Positions 42,663 through 51,147 of a DNA stretch of 64,000 bases are shown here, one piece after another. The position numbers and the translations under genes are program-made. The notes under the pieces are model-generated. The model was not told the origin of the DNA. It ran no database searches and saw nothing but the letters and a program-made list of their open reading frames with translations. Numbering within the stretch: the first letter of the stretch is position 1; each line of letters opens with the position of its first letter. The stretch covers positions 310,001 to 374,000 of the forward strand of contig NZ_VMSO01000001.1 in NCBI RefSeq assembly GCF_008691045.1, written 5' to 3'. Origin of the DNA: Mediterraneibacter catenae. Its GTDB lineage: Bacteria; Bacillota; Clostridia; Lachnospirales; Lachnospiraceae.

Positions 42663-43152
42663 ATGAAACGGTCAAAAATCAACGCGGTAATCAAAGACAT
42701 GGAAAAACTGATCAAAGAGCACGGATTCGAAATCCCGCCGTTCTGTAACTGGACACCGGAGGAGTGGAAATCGAAGAGTCATGAGTACGATGAGATCAGG
42801 GACAATATGCTGGGATGGGACATTACTGATTACAGTATATAATTCTACAGAGGACGGAGGGTTTGCAGACACTGATGTGACCGTACACAGTGACGGAAGA
42901 ACCTATACTGTTCCTGCGGGAACACGTGTGAGACTGATACCGGGAGAAAGTATCACAATCCAGCCTTATCTCTATCATGATTTTCATGTAGAGGAAGGTA
43001 CGGGAGATGTTCTGCTCGGAGAAGTTTCCATGTGTAATGATGATGAGAATGACAACCGCTTTTATGAGCCAATCGGAAGATTTCCATCTATCGAGGAAGA
43101 CGAGCCGGCATACAGGCTGCTCTGCAACGAGTACCCGGCTGCTAAAGAGTGA
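42663..43152 (+). pseudogene. D-lyxose ketol-isomerase-like gene with internal deletion
   Basis: The first frame (ATG 42663 after GAGAGGAG) reads MKRSKINAVIKDMEKLIKEH ... NWTPEEWKSKSHEYDEIRDN and MLGWDITDY, then meets a stop at 42839-42841. The homologous C-terminal part continues at the same place in a different frame: ITVYNSTEDGG, VTVHSDGRTYTVPAGTRVRL, YHDFHVEEGTGDVLLGEVS and NDNRFYEPIGRFP. The intact family (about 225 residues) has some 55-60 more residues between these parts, including the cupin metal ligands. The junction CTGATTAC could come from either side, so a microhomology deletion is likely. Confidence 0.8.
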
Positions 43153-43217
43153 TCGAACAGTATGTGGCATTTAATAATCATACCTCCCAGGCATACTCCA
43201 CCATGTAAACAAAGTAT

Positions 43218-43246
43218 TTGTCTATAGTCTCAACCGGTTATACAAT
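43218..43246 (+). promoter_or_regulatory. Promoter of the cupin/CMD operon
   Basis: TTGTCT and TACAAT with 17-bp spacing. The flanks GTCTATA and TATACAGAC make an imperfect dyad around the promoter, a possible regulator site. Confidence 0.5.
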
Positions 43247-43296
43247 ATATACAGACCAAAAGATAATAATTGTATTTCAAACTGGAGGCGTTACAC

Positions 43297-43719
43297 ATGG
43301 ATACAGAAAAAATGAAACAGGACTTAGGCGGTGGAAGTGTATTTGAGATCGGCGAGCCGAACACAGCGTTTGCCCAGTATTTTATCGGACAGAGCTACCT
43401 GAAAATGCTCACAACAGAAAGAGTTGGAGTCGGCAACGTGACATTCGAGCCGGGCTGCCGTAACAACTGGCACATCCACCACAAAGGCGGTCAGATCCTG
43501 CTTGTAACAGGCGGACGTGGCTGGTATCAGGAGTGGGGAAAACCTGCACAGGAGCTGCATGCAGGCGATGTTGTGAATATTCCGCCGGAGGTAAAACATT
43601 GGCATGGAGCAGCAAAGGATAGTTGGTTCCAGCATCTTGCTATTGAGGTGCCGGCTGAGGGCGCATCCAATGAATGGCTTGAGGAAGTTTCGGACGAAGA
43701 ATACGGAAAATTAAAATAG
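43297..43719 (+). CDS. Small cupin-domain protein
   Basis: A 140-residue single cupin. The metal motif is visible in CRNNWHIHHKGGQILLVTGG (two His and Gln) and EVKHWHGAAKDSWFQH (third His). ATG 43297 follows ACTGGAGG. It is paired, 25 bp upstream, with a carboxymuconolactone decarboxylase-family gene. Such cupin/CMD pairs are frequent in gut Firmicutes and Bacteroidetes and are thought to act in redox or peroxide-like chemistry. The substrate is unknown. Confidence 0.88.
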   Translation: MDTEKMKQDLGGGSVFEIGEPNTAFAQYFIGQSYLKMLTTERVGVGNVTFEPGCRNNWHIHHKGGQILLVTGGRGWYQEWGKPAQELHAGDVVNIPPEVKHWHGAAKDSWFQHLAIEVPAEGASNEWLEEVSDEEYGKLK

Positions 43720-43744
43720 CATGCTATGAAAGGGAGTAATGATC

Positions 43745-44494
43745 ATGACAGAAGCAGCAGAAAAATATATTAACAGATTATATCCCGGCGGAGAGTATAA
43801 ACTCGCGTCCACAGACCCGGAGTTTTCCGAGTTCTTTACGAATTTCTCCTGTGACGAAGTTGTCAGTCAGGACGACCTCGACGACCGTACAAGGATGATG
43901 GCAATCCTGTCAGCCCTCATTGGATGTCAGGGAATCGATGAATTCAGAGAAATCCTTCCGGGGGCACTGAATCTCGGAGTAACACCGGTGGAAGTGAAGG
44001 AAATCGTCTATCAGGCATGTGCTTATCTCGGAATCGGAAGAGTGCGTCCGTTTTTCGATGCTGCTAATGATATCCTGACAGAAAAAGGAATTACACTTCC
44101 GCTTGAAGGACAGGCGACCACAACCAGTGAGGATCGTGTAGAAAAGGGCGAGCAGGCACAGGTCGATATCTTTGGCGACGGTATGAAAGGATTTGCAACA
44201 TCAGGACCGGAGGAGAGCCGACATATCAACCGCTGGCTTTCCGGCAACTGCTTCGGTGATTATTATACCCGCACAGGTCTGGGATATGCTCAGAGGGAGA
44301 TGATCACGTTCTGTTTCCTGGCAGCACAGGGCGGATGCGAACCGCAGCTCACCTCCCATGCTGCCGGCAATATGAAAGTAGGAAATGACAAATTGTTTCT
44401 GATTAAGATCATTTCCCAGTGCCTTCCATACATCGGATATCCGAGAAGCCTTAATGCACTCAGATGTGTGAATGAGGCAGCCTCTCAATTATAG
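43745..44494 (+). CDS. Carboxymuconolactone decarboxylase (AhpD-like) family protein, two domains
   Basis: A 249-residue protein with two CMD repeats at about 40-110 and 165-245. The second repeat has the Glu-Cys-His arrangement REMITFCFLAAQGGCEPQLTSHA, which in AhpD-like proteins forms a proton-relay/thiol site; the first has VYQACAYLGIGRV. ATG 43745 is chosen over ATG 43739 because AAAGGGAG is too close to the latter. It follows the cupin gene and ends at a terminator. A peroxidase-like or decarboxylase role is possible but unproven. Confidence 0.88.
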   Translation: MTEAAEKYINRLYPGGEYKLASTDPEFSEFFTNFSCDEVVSQDDLDDRTRMMAILSALIGCQGIDEFREILPGALNLGVTPVEVKEIVYQACAYLGIGRVRPFFDAANDILTEKGITLPLEGQATTTSEDRVEKGEQAQVDIFGDGMKGFATSGPEESRHINRWLSGNCFGDYYTRTGLGYAQREMITFCFLAAQGGCEPQLTSHAAGNMKVGNDKLFLIKIISQCLPYIGYPRSLNALRCVNEAASQL

Positions 44495-44525
44495 AAAAGC
44501 CGGTAGTCAGCTGATGACTATATGT

Positions 44526-44569
44526 AAACACTTTCTGTATCAGCATACTGCTTGCAGAAAGTGTTTTTT
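44526..44569 (+). terminator. Terminator after the cupin/CMD operon
   Basis: AAACACTTTCTG and CAGAAAGTGTTT form a perfect 12-bp stem with an 18-nt loop, followed by TTTTA. Confidence 0.88.
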
Positions 44570-44718
44570 ATGTTGTACATGCGTTAAGAAACAGCTCTTA
44601 TTATGATTTCTGTCTGGATATTGGCCTCCTAATAATGTTATAATAACTTTAACAGTTCACAAGGATAAAGGACTGTTCCGTTTTATCAAAGCAAGGAGTC
44701 ATCCGGAAAGGAAGTATT

Positions 44719-46140
44719 ATGAGAAAGACAAAGATCATCTGTACACTCGGACCTGCCACAGACAAGGAAGGAATCCTGGAAGCTCTCATCAGAGAGGGGA
44801 TGGATGTGGCGCGGTTCAATTTTTCACATGGAACCCATGAAGAACAGAAAGTGCGTCTTGAAAAATTAAAGACGCTCCGCAAACAGTTTGACAAGCCTAT
44901 AGCGGCACTCCTGGATACAAAAGGACCGGAGATCCGTATCGGATGCTTTAAAGATCATAAGATCACACTGGAAGAAGGCCAGGAGTTCATGCTTGTGAAT
45001 GACGAAATTGACGGAACGAATGAACGCGTATCTATTACCTATAAAGATCTTTATAAAGATGTACAGCCGGGAGATTCTATCCTTATCGACGATGGTCTTG
45101 TGGGCATGGAAGTCGTAAATATAGTTGGAAAAGATATCGTCTGCAGAGTAAAGAACGGCGGCGATATTTCAGATCACAAGGGTGTCAATGTTCCGGGTGT
45201 GGAGCTGAAAATGCCGTTCATCAGTCCGAAGGACAGAGATGACCTTATGTTCGGCATACAGGAAGATTTTGACTTTGTAGCAGCATCATTTACAAGAACA
45301 GCAGACGATGTCAGAGAGATGAGAAAGCTGTTAAATGATAATGGCGGACAGTCCATCAATATCATTGCTAAGATCGAGAATCAGCAGGGTGTTGACAACA
45401 TTGATGCGATCATCGAGGAGGCGGACGGCATCATGATTGCCAGAGGCGACATGGGGGTGGAAATTCCCCTTGAGCATGTGCCGATCATCCAGCAGCGCAT
45501 CATTGAGAAAGTGTATGAGGCGGGCAAGGTCGTTATTACTGCTACGCAGATGCTTGACTCTATGATGATCCATCCGAGACCGACACGTGCTGAGACTACG
45601 GATGTTGCCAATGCGATCGCACAGGGGACGAGTGCTATCATGCTTTCCGGTGAGACAGCGGCAGGACAATATCCGGTAGAGGCGCTTAAGATGATGGTCA
45701 AGATCGCAGTTCATATGGAGCGCAACATTGACTATAATGCAATCTTCCGCAGAAGAGAGCGGAGCGAGGAACCGGATATCACCAATGCGATCTCACATGC
45801 CACATGTATGACTGCCATTGACCTGAAAGCGAATGCAATACTGGCAGTGAGCAAGACAGGTAATACGGCAAGAATGATTTCCAAGTACCGCCCGGAATGC
45901 CTGATCGCGGGATGCTCCAGTTCAGAGAAAGTATACAGGCAGCTTAATCTGTCATGGGGAATTCTTCCACTGCAGATCAGGGAAGAGTACAGTTCCGAGA
46001 TCCTCTGTCTGCGTGCAATAGAAGCGGCCCAGACGCACGGGATTGTGGAAGAAGGAGACAAGATTGTGTTCACAGGCGGTATTCCGCTTGGTATCCCGGG
46101 ACGGACGAACCTGATCCGCGTATGTATCGTTGGAGAATAA
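44719..46140 (+). CDS. pyk: Pyruvate kinase
   Basis: A 473-residue glycolytic enzyme converting PEP and ADP to pyruvate and ATP. It shows KIICTLGPATDKEG, DVARFNFSHG, ALLDTKGPEIRIG, the catalytic IIAKIENQQGVDNIDAII, IARGDMGVEIPLEHVP and ATQMLDSMMIHPRPTRAETTDVANA. The protein stops after the normal C-domain and lacks the extra 100-residue PEP-utiliser-like domain that many Bacillus and Clostridium pyruvate kinases carry. GGAAAGGAAG precedes the ATG. Confidence 0.97.
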   Translation: MRKTKIICTLGPATDKEGILEALIREGMDVARFNFSHGTHEEQKVRLEKLKTLRKQFDKPIAALLDTKGPEIRIGCFKDHKITLEEGQEFMLVNDEIDGTNERVSITYKDLYKDVQPGDSILIDDGLVGMEVVNIVGKDIVCRVKNGGDISDHKGVNVPGVELKMPFISPKDRDDLMFGIQEDFDFVAASFTRTADDVREMRKLLNDNGGQSINIIAKIENQQGVDNIDAIIEEADGIMIARGDMGVEIPLEHVPIIQQRIIEKVYEAGKVVITATQMLDSMMIHPRPTRAETTDVANAIAQGTSAIMLSGETAAGQYPVEALKMMVKIAVHMERNIDYNAIFRRRERSEEPDITNAISHATCMTAIDLKANAILAVSKTGNTARMISKYRPECLIAGCSSSEKVYRQLNLSWGILPLQIREEYSSEILCLRAIEAAQTHGIVEEGDKIVFTGGIPLGIPGRTNLIRVCIVGE

Positions 46141-46177
46141 ACGGCATATTTTTACTGCATCGATCCCGGAGCGGACA

Positions 46178-46450
46178 TTATACAAAAGTCATTCCAATGA
46201 TTGCTACAGCGCCTGCAGCATACATTAGTGTGATGACAAGACAGATCTTCATCAGAATATTTTTCACTCCTGCTGTCGTGTATGACAGCAGGGTGAAGAT
46301 TCCGCTGAATACCATAAACGCGGCATAACTGTAAATGATGATTTCAGCCGCAGGCGACTCGAGTGCCCAGCTGCAGGTGCGGAGCGGCAGGATCGTCCAT
46401 GGGATGAAGATCATAAGTGTACTGACTGCGGTTAATATTTTCTCTTTCAT
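46178..46450 (-). CDS. Small four-helix membrane protein downstream of the ABC permeases
   Basis: A 90-residue, strongly hydrophobic protein with three to four predicted membrane segments (LTAVSTLMIFIPWTILPL, IIIYSYAAFMVFSGIFTLL and ICLVITLMYAAGAVAIIGM). It starts 5 bp after the second permease with AAAGGAGATAA upstream, so it is the last gene of that operon. I recognise no family. It may be an accessory subunit of the peptide-resistance transporter, or just a coupled gene. Confidence 0.65.
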   Translation of the reverse strand: MKEKILTAVSTLMIFIPWTILPLRTCSWALESPAAEIIIYSYAAFMVFSGIFTLLSYTTAGVKNILMKICLVITLMYAAGAVAIIGMTFV

Positions 46451-46455
46451 ATTGA

Positions 46456-47226
46456 TTATCTCCTTTCATTTCGCCCGAAACACAGGCAGGAAATCAGCAG
46501 ACAGAACAGCGAGATACAAACGGCGACGGGAATCCACGGGATCAAATCGACCGTATTCTTTCCGATATTTTCTGCTACCTCCCCATACTCTGACATTATA
46601 AGATAGAACGGATATCCCATCGGATAGAGGAACCATCCTTTTGTATTGTTGATAAGTACGCTCGGTACGATCAGGACAAGACCGGCGCCAATGGAAAAAA
46701 CAGGCGTTGATATGCAAACAGCAATCAGCCAGAACACGGTAAGCATAGGCAGGGAAGCCAGATACAGTTTCCCGGCAAAGGGAAGCACATAGGCGGGCGA
46801 CAGGATAAAGATATAATCATGCAGCGTACCCGCAGCAACTGCAGCGATATAATACCCGGCAGTCATAAGCAGGATGAAGACTGCTGAGATTACCGCCAGT
46901 ACGATGAACTTCGCAAGGCACATAACGGGTGTGCTGACCGGCAGGGAGAGCATCTTGAGGATGCCGTGGTTCGTCCGTTCTGTCTGTACGAGAAGGACAG
47001 TGGTGACGACCATGACCGCCGGATAGATAAACCATGCCATCCCCATGAAGCCCTGGATGAAGAAGCTGTCCTCCGGTGAGATGCCTATATCACTCATATC
47101 GAAGTTCAGATCAGCGTTCAGAACATTCGGAAGCCACAGGATGACCGTGGCGGCGATCATGATCAGCAGGATCTTCGAGCGCCTTATTTTCTTAAATTCA
47201 ACTGCTGCTATCGTAAAAATATTCAT
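46456..47226 (-). CDS. Lantibiotic-immunity-type ABC permease, second subunit
   Basis: A 256-residue ABC-2-type permease with about six membrane segments: FTIAAVEFKKIRRSKILLI at the start, VVTTVLLVQTERTNHGILKML, then GAGLVLIVPSVLINNTKGW. ATG 47226 follows AGGAGG and overlaps the end of the previous permease by 4 bp; this decides the start. Two permeases of about 250 residues plus one BcrA-like ATPase is the layout of NisFEG, SpaFEG and CprABC-type transporters that remove lantibiotics or other peptides from the membrane. Confidence 0.85.
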   Translation of the reverse strand: MNIFTIAAVEFKKIRRSKILLIMIAATVILWLPNVLNADLNFDMSDIGISPEDSFFIQGFMGMAWFIYPAVMVVTTVLLVQTERTNHGILKMLSLPVSTPVMCLAKFIVLAVISAVFILLMTAGYYIAAVAAGTLHDYIFILSPAYVLPFAGKLYLASLPMLTVFWLIAVCISTPVFSIGAGLVLIVPSVLINNTKGWFLYPMGYPFYLIMSEYGEVAENIGKNTVDLIPWIPVAVCISLFCLLISCLCFGRNERR

Positions 47227-47945
47227 GCAGACAACCTCCTGACTTTTAAGTAAATAATTTCTGCGGCACATGCGGCGGCAGCTTCGCACACAGCGGCGAT
47301 ACAGTAATGGATTACCCGGTCTGTCCCCATGCCCGGTAATAACTGAAACGGCAGAGCATACGGAAACAGTGACGCAATAAAAATATCTGCGGGGAGCATG
47401 GTCGCCAAAAAGATACATAATATTCCAATCCCGAGCGCGGTCCACAGATTGCGGCATGCAGATGCAATCACAAGAGCGGTCACGGCTGCAGGGAGCGTAA
47501 GGAGCATTGTAAAGCCGAGAGTCTGCAGCACTTCGACGAGTTCTTCTCTTCCGGCGTTCAGCCAGTACCCTCCGCAGAAACACAGAGAGGCAGCTTCAAA
47601 GACGAACATCAAGACAAGAAACGGCAGGAGTATACCACATTTCCCGCTGAAAAGTCCGGACTCCCGGATCGGGAGCGACTGCATCTTCTGGATTGCATTA
47701 TCCGCATATTCCATGTGGTATAAGATGCACGCTCCGGCTGTAATGAGCAGAAGGTTTAACATGGAAATAATCTGCAGATTGGAGTCCGCGAGGACTGCGG
47801 CAGGTGAGCCTGCCATAGAGGTAAAAGTATCCGGGCGGGCGGCTGTATTTATGACTGGAAGTGCCGCTGCTATGATGCTTCCGGCGATAAACGCGCCCGC
47901 CAGACCCGTCCTTCGGATTTTTTTACATTCCAACCGAAAACTCAT
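47223..47945 (-). CDS. Lantibiotic-immunity-type ABC permease, first subunit
   Basis: A 240-residue permease: SFRLECKKIRRTGLAGAFIAG, then MEYADNAIQKMQSLPI (the short cytosolic motif typical of this group) and five or six membrane helices. It overlaps the ATPase stop by 4 bp and the next permease start by 4 bp, so the operon is tightly coupled. Confidence 0.85.
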   Translation of the reverse strand: MSFRLECKKIRRTGLAGAFIAGSIIAAALPVINTAARPDTFTSMAGSPAAVLADSNLQIISMLNLLLITAGACILYHMEYADNAIQKMQSLPIRESGLFSGKCGILLPFLVLMFVFEAASLCFCGGYWLNAGREELVEVLQTLGFTMLLTLPAAVTALVIASACRNLWTALGIGILCIFLATMLPADIFIASLFPYALPFQLLPGMGTDRVIHYCIAAVCEAAAACAAEIIYLKVRRLSA

Positions 47946-48697
47946 TTCACACCACCCCGCTTTATATTGTCTTCCTCGATCAGCGCCAGGAACATATCTT
48001 CCAGATTGTCGTCGGGATACCCTTCGAAAGCAGCTTTTTCCTTCAGCTCCTCGGGAGTTCCTTCAAAGAGAAGGTGTCCGTGGTTGAGGATGCCGATGTG
48101 ATCTGCCATGAGTTCGATCTCCGAGAGAAGATGAGACGATACGAATACCGTGCAGTTGAATTTCTCCGGCAGGGTGCGGATCAGGGTACGGATCTCGTGG
48201 ATTCCCACTGGATCAAGGCCGTTCGTCGGCTCGTCGAGGATCAGGATGGGCGGTCTCCCGAGCAGAGCTCCTGCCAGCCCGAGACGCTGCTTCATGCCCA
48301 GGGAATACTTCCGTGCGAGTCGTTTCTTGTGAGGAGTCAGATCTACAAGCTCAAGGGCATCATCCACGCTGGATCTCGGCAGTCGCAGGATGCGCCGGAT
48401 GATATCCAGGTTCTCTTCTCCGGTCAGATTCCCGTAGAAAGCAGGGGCTTCGATAAAAGAACCGATCTCTCTTAAAATCTTTACGCGGTTGTGGGGGTAG
48501 CTCATTTTATCGATGACAAATGCTCCGCTGCTTGGACGGGTGAGCCCGAGGAACATCTTCATAGTCGTTGATTTTCCGGCTCCGTTAGGTCCGACAAAGC
48601 CGTAGACAGATCCTTTTGGGACATGCAGGTTCAGATTTGAGACTGCGGTGAAGTCGCCGTAGGATTTGGTCAGATTTCTTGTCTGAATAATATTCAT
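47942..48697 (-). CDS. BcrA-type ABC ATPase, probable antimicrobial-peptide resistance
   Basis: A 251-residue ATPase: Walker A GPNGAGKST at about 38, signature YSLGMKQRLGLAGALL, Walker B LILDEPTNGLDPVG and switch VSSHLLSEIE. It begins with IIQTRNLTKSYGDFTAVSNL. AGGAGAGAC precedes ATG 48697. It drives the two permeases downstream. A two-component system is transcribed divergently from 48955, the usual source of induction for such transporters. Confidence 0.92.
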   Translation of the reverse strand: MNIIQTRNLTKSYGDFTAVSNLNLHVPKGSVYGFVGPNGAGKSTTMKMFLGLTRPSSGAFVIDKMSYPHNRVKILREIGSFIEAPAFYGNLTGEENLDIIRRILRLPRSSVDDALELVDLTPHKKRLARKYSLGMKQRLGLAGALLGRPPILILDEPTNGLDPVGIHEIRTLIRTLPEKFNCTVFVSSHLLSEIELMADHIGILNHGHLLFEGTPEELKEKAAFEGYPDDNLEDMFLALIEEDNIKRGGVK

Positions 48698-48954
48698 GAT
48701 ATGTCTCTCCTTTTGTTTTATTGGCCGGCGGCGGGGGTTCCCGTCGCTGTATCTTTATCATAAAAGACGAACCTTACATCAATCTTCTCTCTGCCTTACA
48801 TTTACCTTACATTTGCAGTGTAGAATACAAAACATGAGACTGCTGTGCTACAATATTTCTGGTAAGGATATGTGCCGCAGTCTGATAGTGGCGAAGCCCG
48901 ACGGGAGAAAAGGATGACGCAGGGATGCTTTGCCGGAAAAGGAGGAAAATGTCT

Positions 48955-49653
48955 ATGATATCAGATTATATAAAGAAGAAACAGATTCTGCTCGTGGACG
49001 ATGAGCCGGAGCTGCTCGATATGGTCGTATCTATATTAAGAGAGGACGGATATGAGAATATCCGGACAGCGGGCACAGTGGAGGAAGCGCTGAAGGAGGC
49101 GGAAAAATCTGAGCCGGAGCTGGCTATCCTCGATGTAATGCTGCCGGACGGCGACGGATTTGGACTAATGGAAAAGCTGAGGGAAAAGGGTGACTATCCT
49201 GTGCTCTTTCTGACAGCCCGGGGAGAGGATGAGGATAAATTCAGAGGGTTCGGTCTGGGTGCGGACGACTATATTGTAAAGCCTTTTTTGCCGAAGGAAC
49301 TGCTTTTCCGTGTTGCTGCTATCCTCAGAAGGAGCTATAAAGAGGAAGATCCGCTTGTAAAACTGAGCGGCTGCAAGATTGATCTGGAGCGTGCGGAAGT
49401 AATCAAGGAAGGAGAGAGGATTCCGCTGACTGCAAAGGAATATGAACTTTTGTCGGCTCTATACCGTAATGCCGGGCGCATTGTGACGATTGACGCTCTC
49501 TGCGAGGCAGCCTGGGGAGATAATCCGTACGGATACGAGAACTCTCTAATGGCTCACATCCGGCGCATCAGGGAGAAGATAGAGACAAATCCATCGAAGC
49601 CGGTCTCTCTGGTTACAGTCAAAGGACTGGGATATAAGCTGATCATCGCGTGA
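48955..49653 (+). CDS. OmpR-family response regulator
   Basis: A 232-residue regulator. The receiver domain has acidic DDE at 15-17, the phospho-acceptor D60 in ELAILDVMLPDGDG, and VKPF; the winged helix at about 130-230 has LTAKEYELLSALYRNAGRIV and VKGLGYKL. ATG 48955 is 9 bp from AAAAGGAGG; ATG 48949 is only 3 bp away and less likely. It is divergent from the peptide-resistance ABC operon and followed 71 bp later by its kinase. It probably activates the ABC genes when cell-envelope peptides are sensed. Confidence 0.93.
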   Translation: MISDYIKKKQILLVDDEPELLDMVVSILREDGYENIRTAGTVEEALKEAEKSEPELAILDVMLPDGDGFGLMEKLREKGDYPVLFLTARGEDEDKFRGFGLGADDYIVKPFLPKELLFRVAAILRRSYKEEDPLVKLSGCKIDLERAEVIKEGERIPLTAKEYELLSALYRNAGRIVTIDALCEAAWGDNPYGYENSLMAHIRRIREKIETNPSKPVSLVTVKGLGYKLIIA

Positions 49654-49724
49654 TACTGCGCTTCCTGATAAGAGAGAGTACAGTCATAAAAATAAGAACG
49701 ATCCAAGAAAGGAAATGACGGATT

Positions 49725-51113
49725 ATGAAAAGCATTCCCAAACTGATCCGGAGATTTGTCCTGATCCTGCTCCTTAGTATTTTTCTCTTCCTGGTACTCA
49801 ACATAGGCTTTCTGGTCTTTTATACAGTCGGACATTCTTCGAACGGAGGGCCGTGGACAACTGCGCAGGAGGCGGCGGAGGCTATGACGGCGACAGAAGA
49901 AGGATATACGCTGCCGGAGAAGATGCAGACAGAACTGGAAAGTAAAAATATATGGGCGGTCTATATAGATAACGGCACGCTGAAGGCGTTGTGGCACTCG
50001 GATAATCTGCCGGATACGGTGCCGCTCCAATATACTGCCTCGGAGATCACGTCGCTCACCCGGGGATATATCAACGACTGTCCCACATTTACCGGAACGG
50101 GAGAAGAGGGACTTATGATTCTCGGATATCCGCAGAAGAGTTTCTGGAAACATATGTATCCGAGCTGGGATTATCAGATGATCGAGAGCGCCCCAAGGAC
50201 AGTGCTGCTGGTGCTGGGAGGAAATATTTTACTGGTGATGCTCATCTATCTCGGGGCAAATTCCGGGCTGCTACGTTCTGTGCGTCCGATCGTGGACGGG
50301 ATCCGCAGACTTCCGGAAGGAGAACCGGTCCGCCTGAAAGAAAAAGGCATACTCTCAGAACTTGCCTTTCATCTCAATAAGGCTTCTGAAGTCCTCCAGT
50401 CGCAGAAGTATCAGCTAATGAAAAAAGACGCTGCCCGTGCCAACTGGATCGCAGGGGTGTCCCACGATATACGTACGCCTCTGTCTATGGTTATGGGCTA
50501 TGCAGGACAGATTGAAAATTTGACGTACCTGCGGGAAGAGGACAGAAAGAAAGCATCTGCGATCGTCCGTCAGAGCCGCAGGATGAAGGGCTTGATCAAC
50601 GACCTGAACTTGGCGTCAAAGATGGAGTACAACATGCAGCCCCTTGTCCGGGAAGATATCAATGCGGTGGCCCTTGCCCGTCAGGTGGCGGTCGACTTTA
50701 TCAATATGGATGTGGAAGGGAGATATCCCATCGAGTGGGAAACAGAAGATGCACTTACAGTCTGTCGTATATATGCAGATAAGGAGCTTATGAAGAGGGC
50801 AATTTCAAATCTGATCCAGAACAGCATGAACCATAATGAAGACGGATGTACAATCTATGTATCAGTGGCTGCAGGAGGATACTGTGTGATCTCGGTGGAG
50901 GACGACGGAACAGGCGCCTCCGACGAGCAGATCGAAAAGCTGAATCATGCCCCGCATTATATGGTGTGTGATACGAATACTACAGAACAGCGTCATGGAC
51001 TGGGGCTGCTGATCGTAAAGCAGATCGCAGAGTCACATGGCGGGTGTGTGGAGATCGGCAGGGGAGGCCATGGAGGTTTTGGAGTGAAGATCGTGCTACC
51101 GGTGAAAGATTGA
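49725..51113 (+). CDS. Sensor histidine kinase
   Basis: A 462-residue kinase. A first membrane helix lies at about 10-32 (FVLILLLSIFLFLVLNIGFL), an extracellular region of about 120 residues follows, and a second helix is near 160-182 (VLLVLGGNILLVMLIYLG). Phospho-acceptor His about 246 sits in AGVSHDIRTPLSMVMGY. The ATPase domain has NLIQNSMNHNEDG (N-box), VEDDGTGASDEQIEKL and HGLGLLIVKQIAESHGG. The large outer domain suits direct peptide or envelope sensing. AAGGAAA precedes the ATG. Confidence 0.92.
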   Translation: MKSIPKLIRRFVLILLLSIFLFLVLNIGFLVFYTVGHSSNGGPWTTAQEAAEAMTATEEGYTLPEKMQTELESKNIWAVYIDNGTLKALWHSDNLPDTVPLQYTASEITSLTRGYINDCPTFTGTGEEGLMILGYPQKSFWKHMYPSWDYQMIESAPRTVLLVLGGNILLVMLIYLGANSGLLRSVRPIVDGIRRLPEGEPVRLKEKGILSELAFHLNKASEVLQSQKYQLMKKDAARANWIAGVSHDIRTPLSMVMGYAGQIENLTYLREEDRKKASAIVRQSRRMKGLINDLNLASKMEYNMQPLVREDINAVALARQVAVDFINMDVEGRYPIEWETEDALTVCRIYADKELMKRAISNLIQNSMNHNEDGCTIYVSVAAGGYCVISVEDDGTGASDEQIEKLNHAPHYMVCDTNTTEQRHGLGLLIVKQIAESHGGCVEIGRGGHGGFGVKIVLPVKD

Positions 51114-51147
51114 TAAAAATTGGAATATGGAAAGGGAGTTATGTGTT

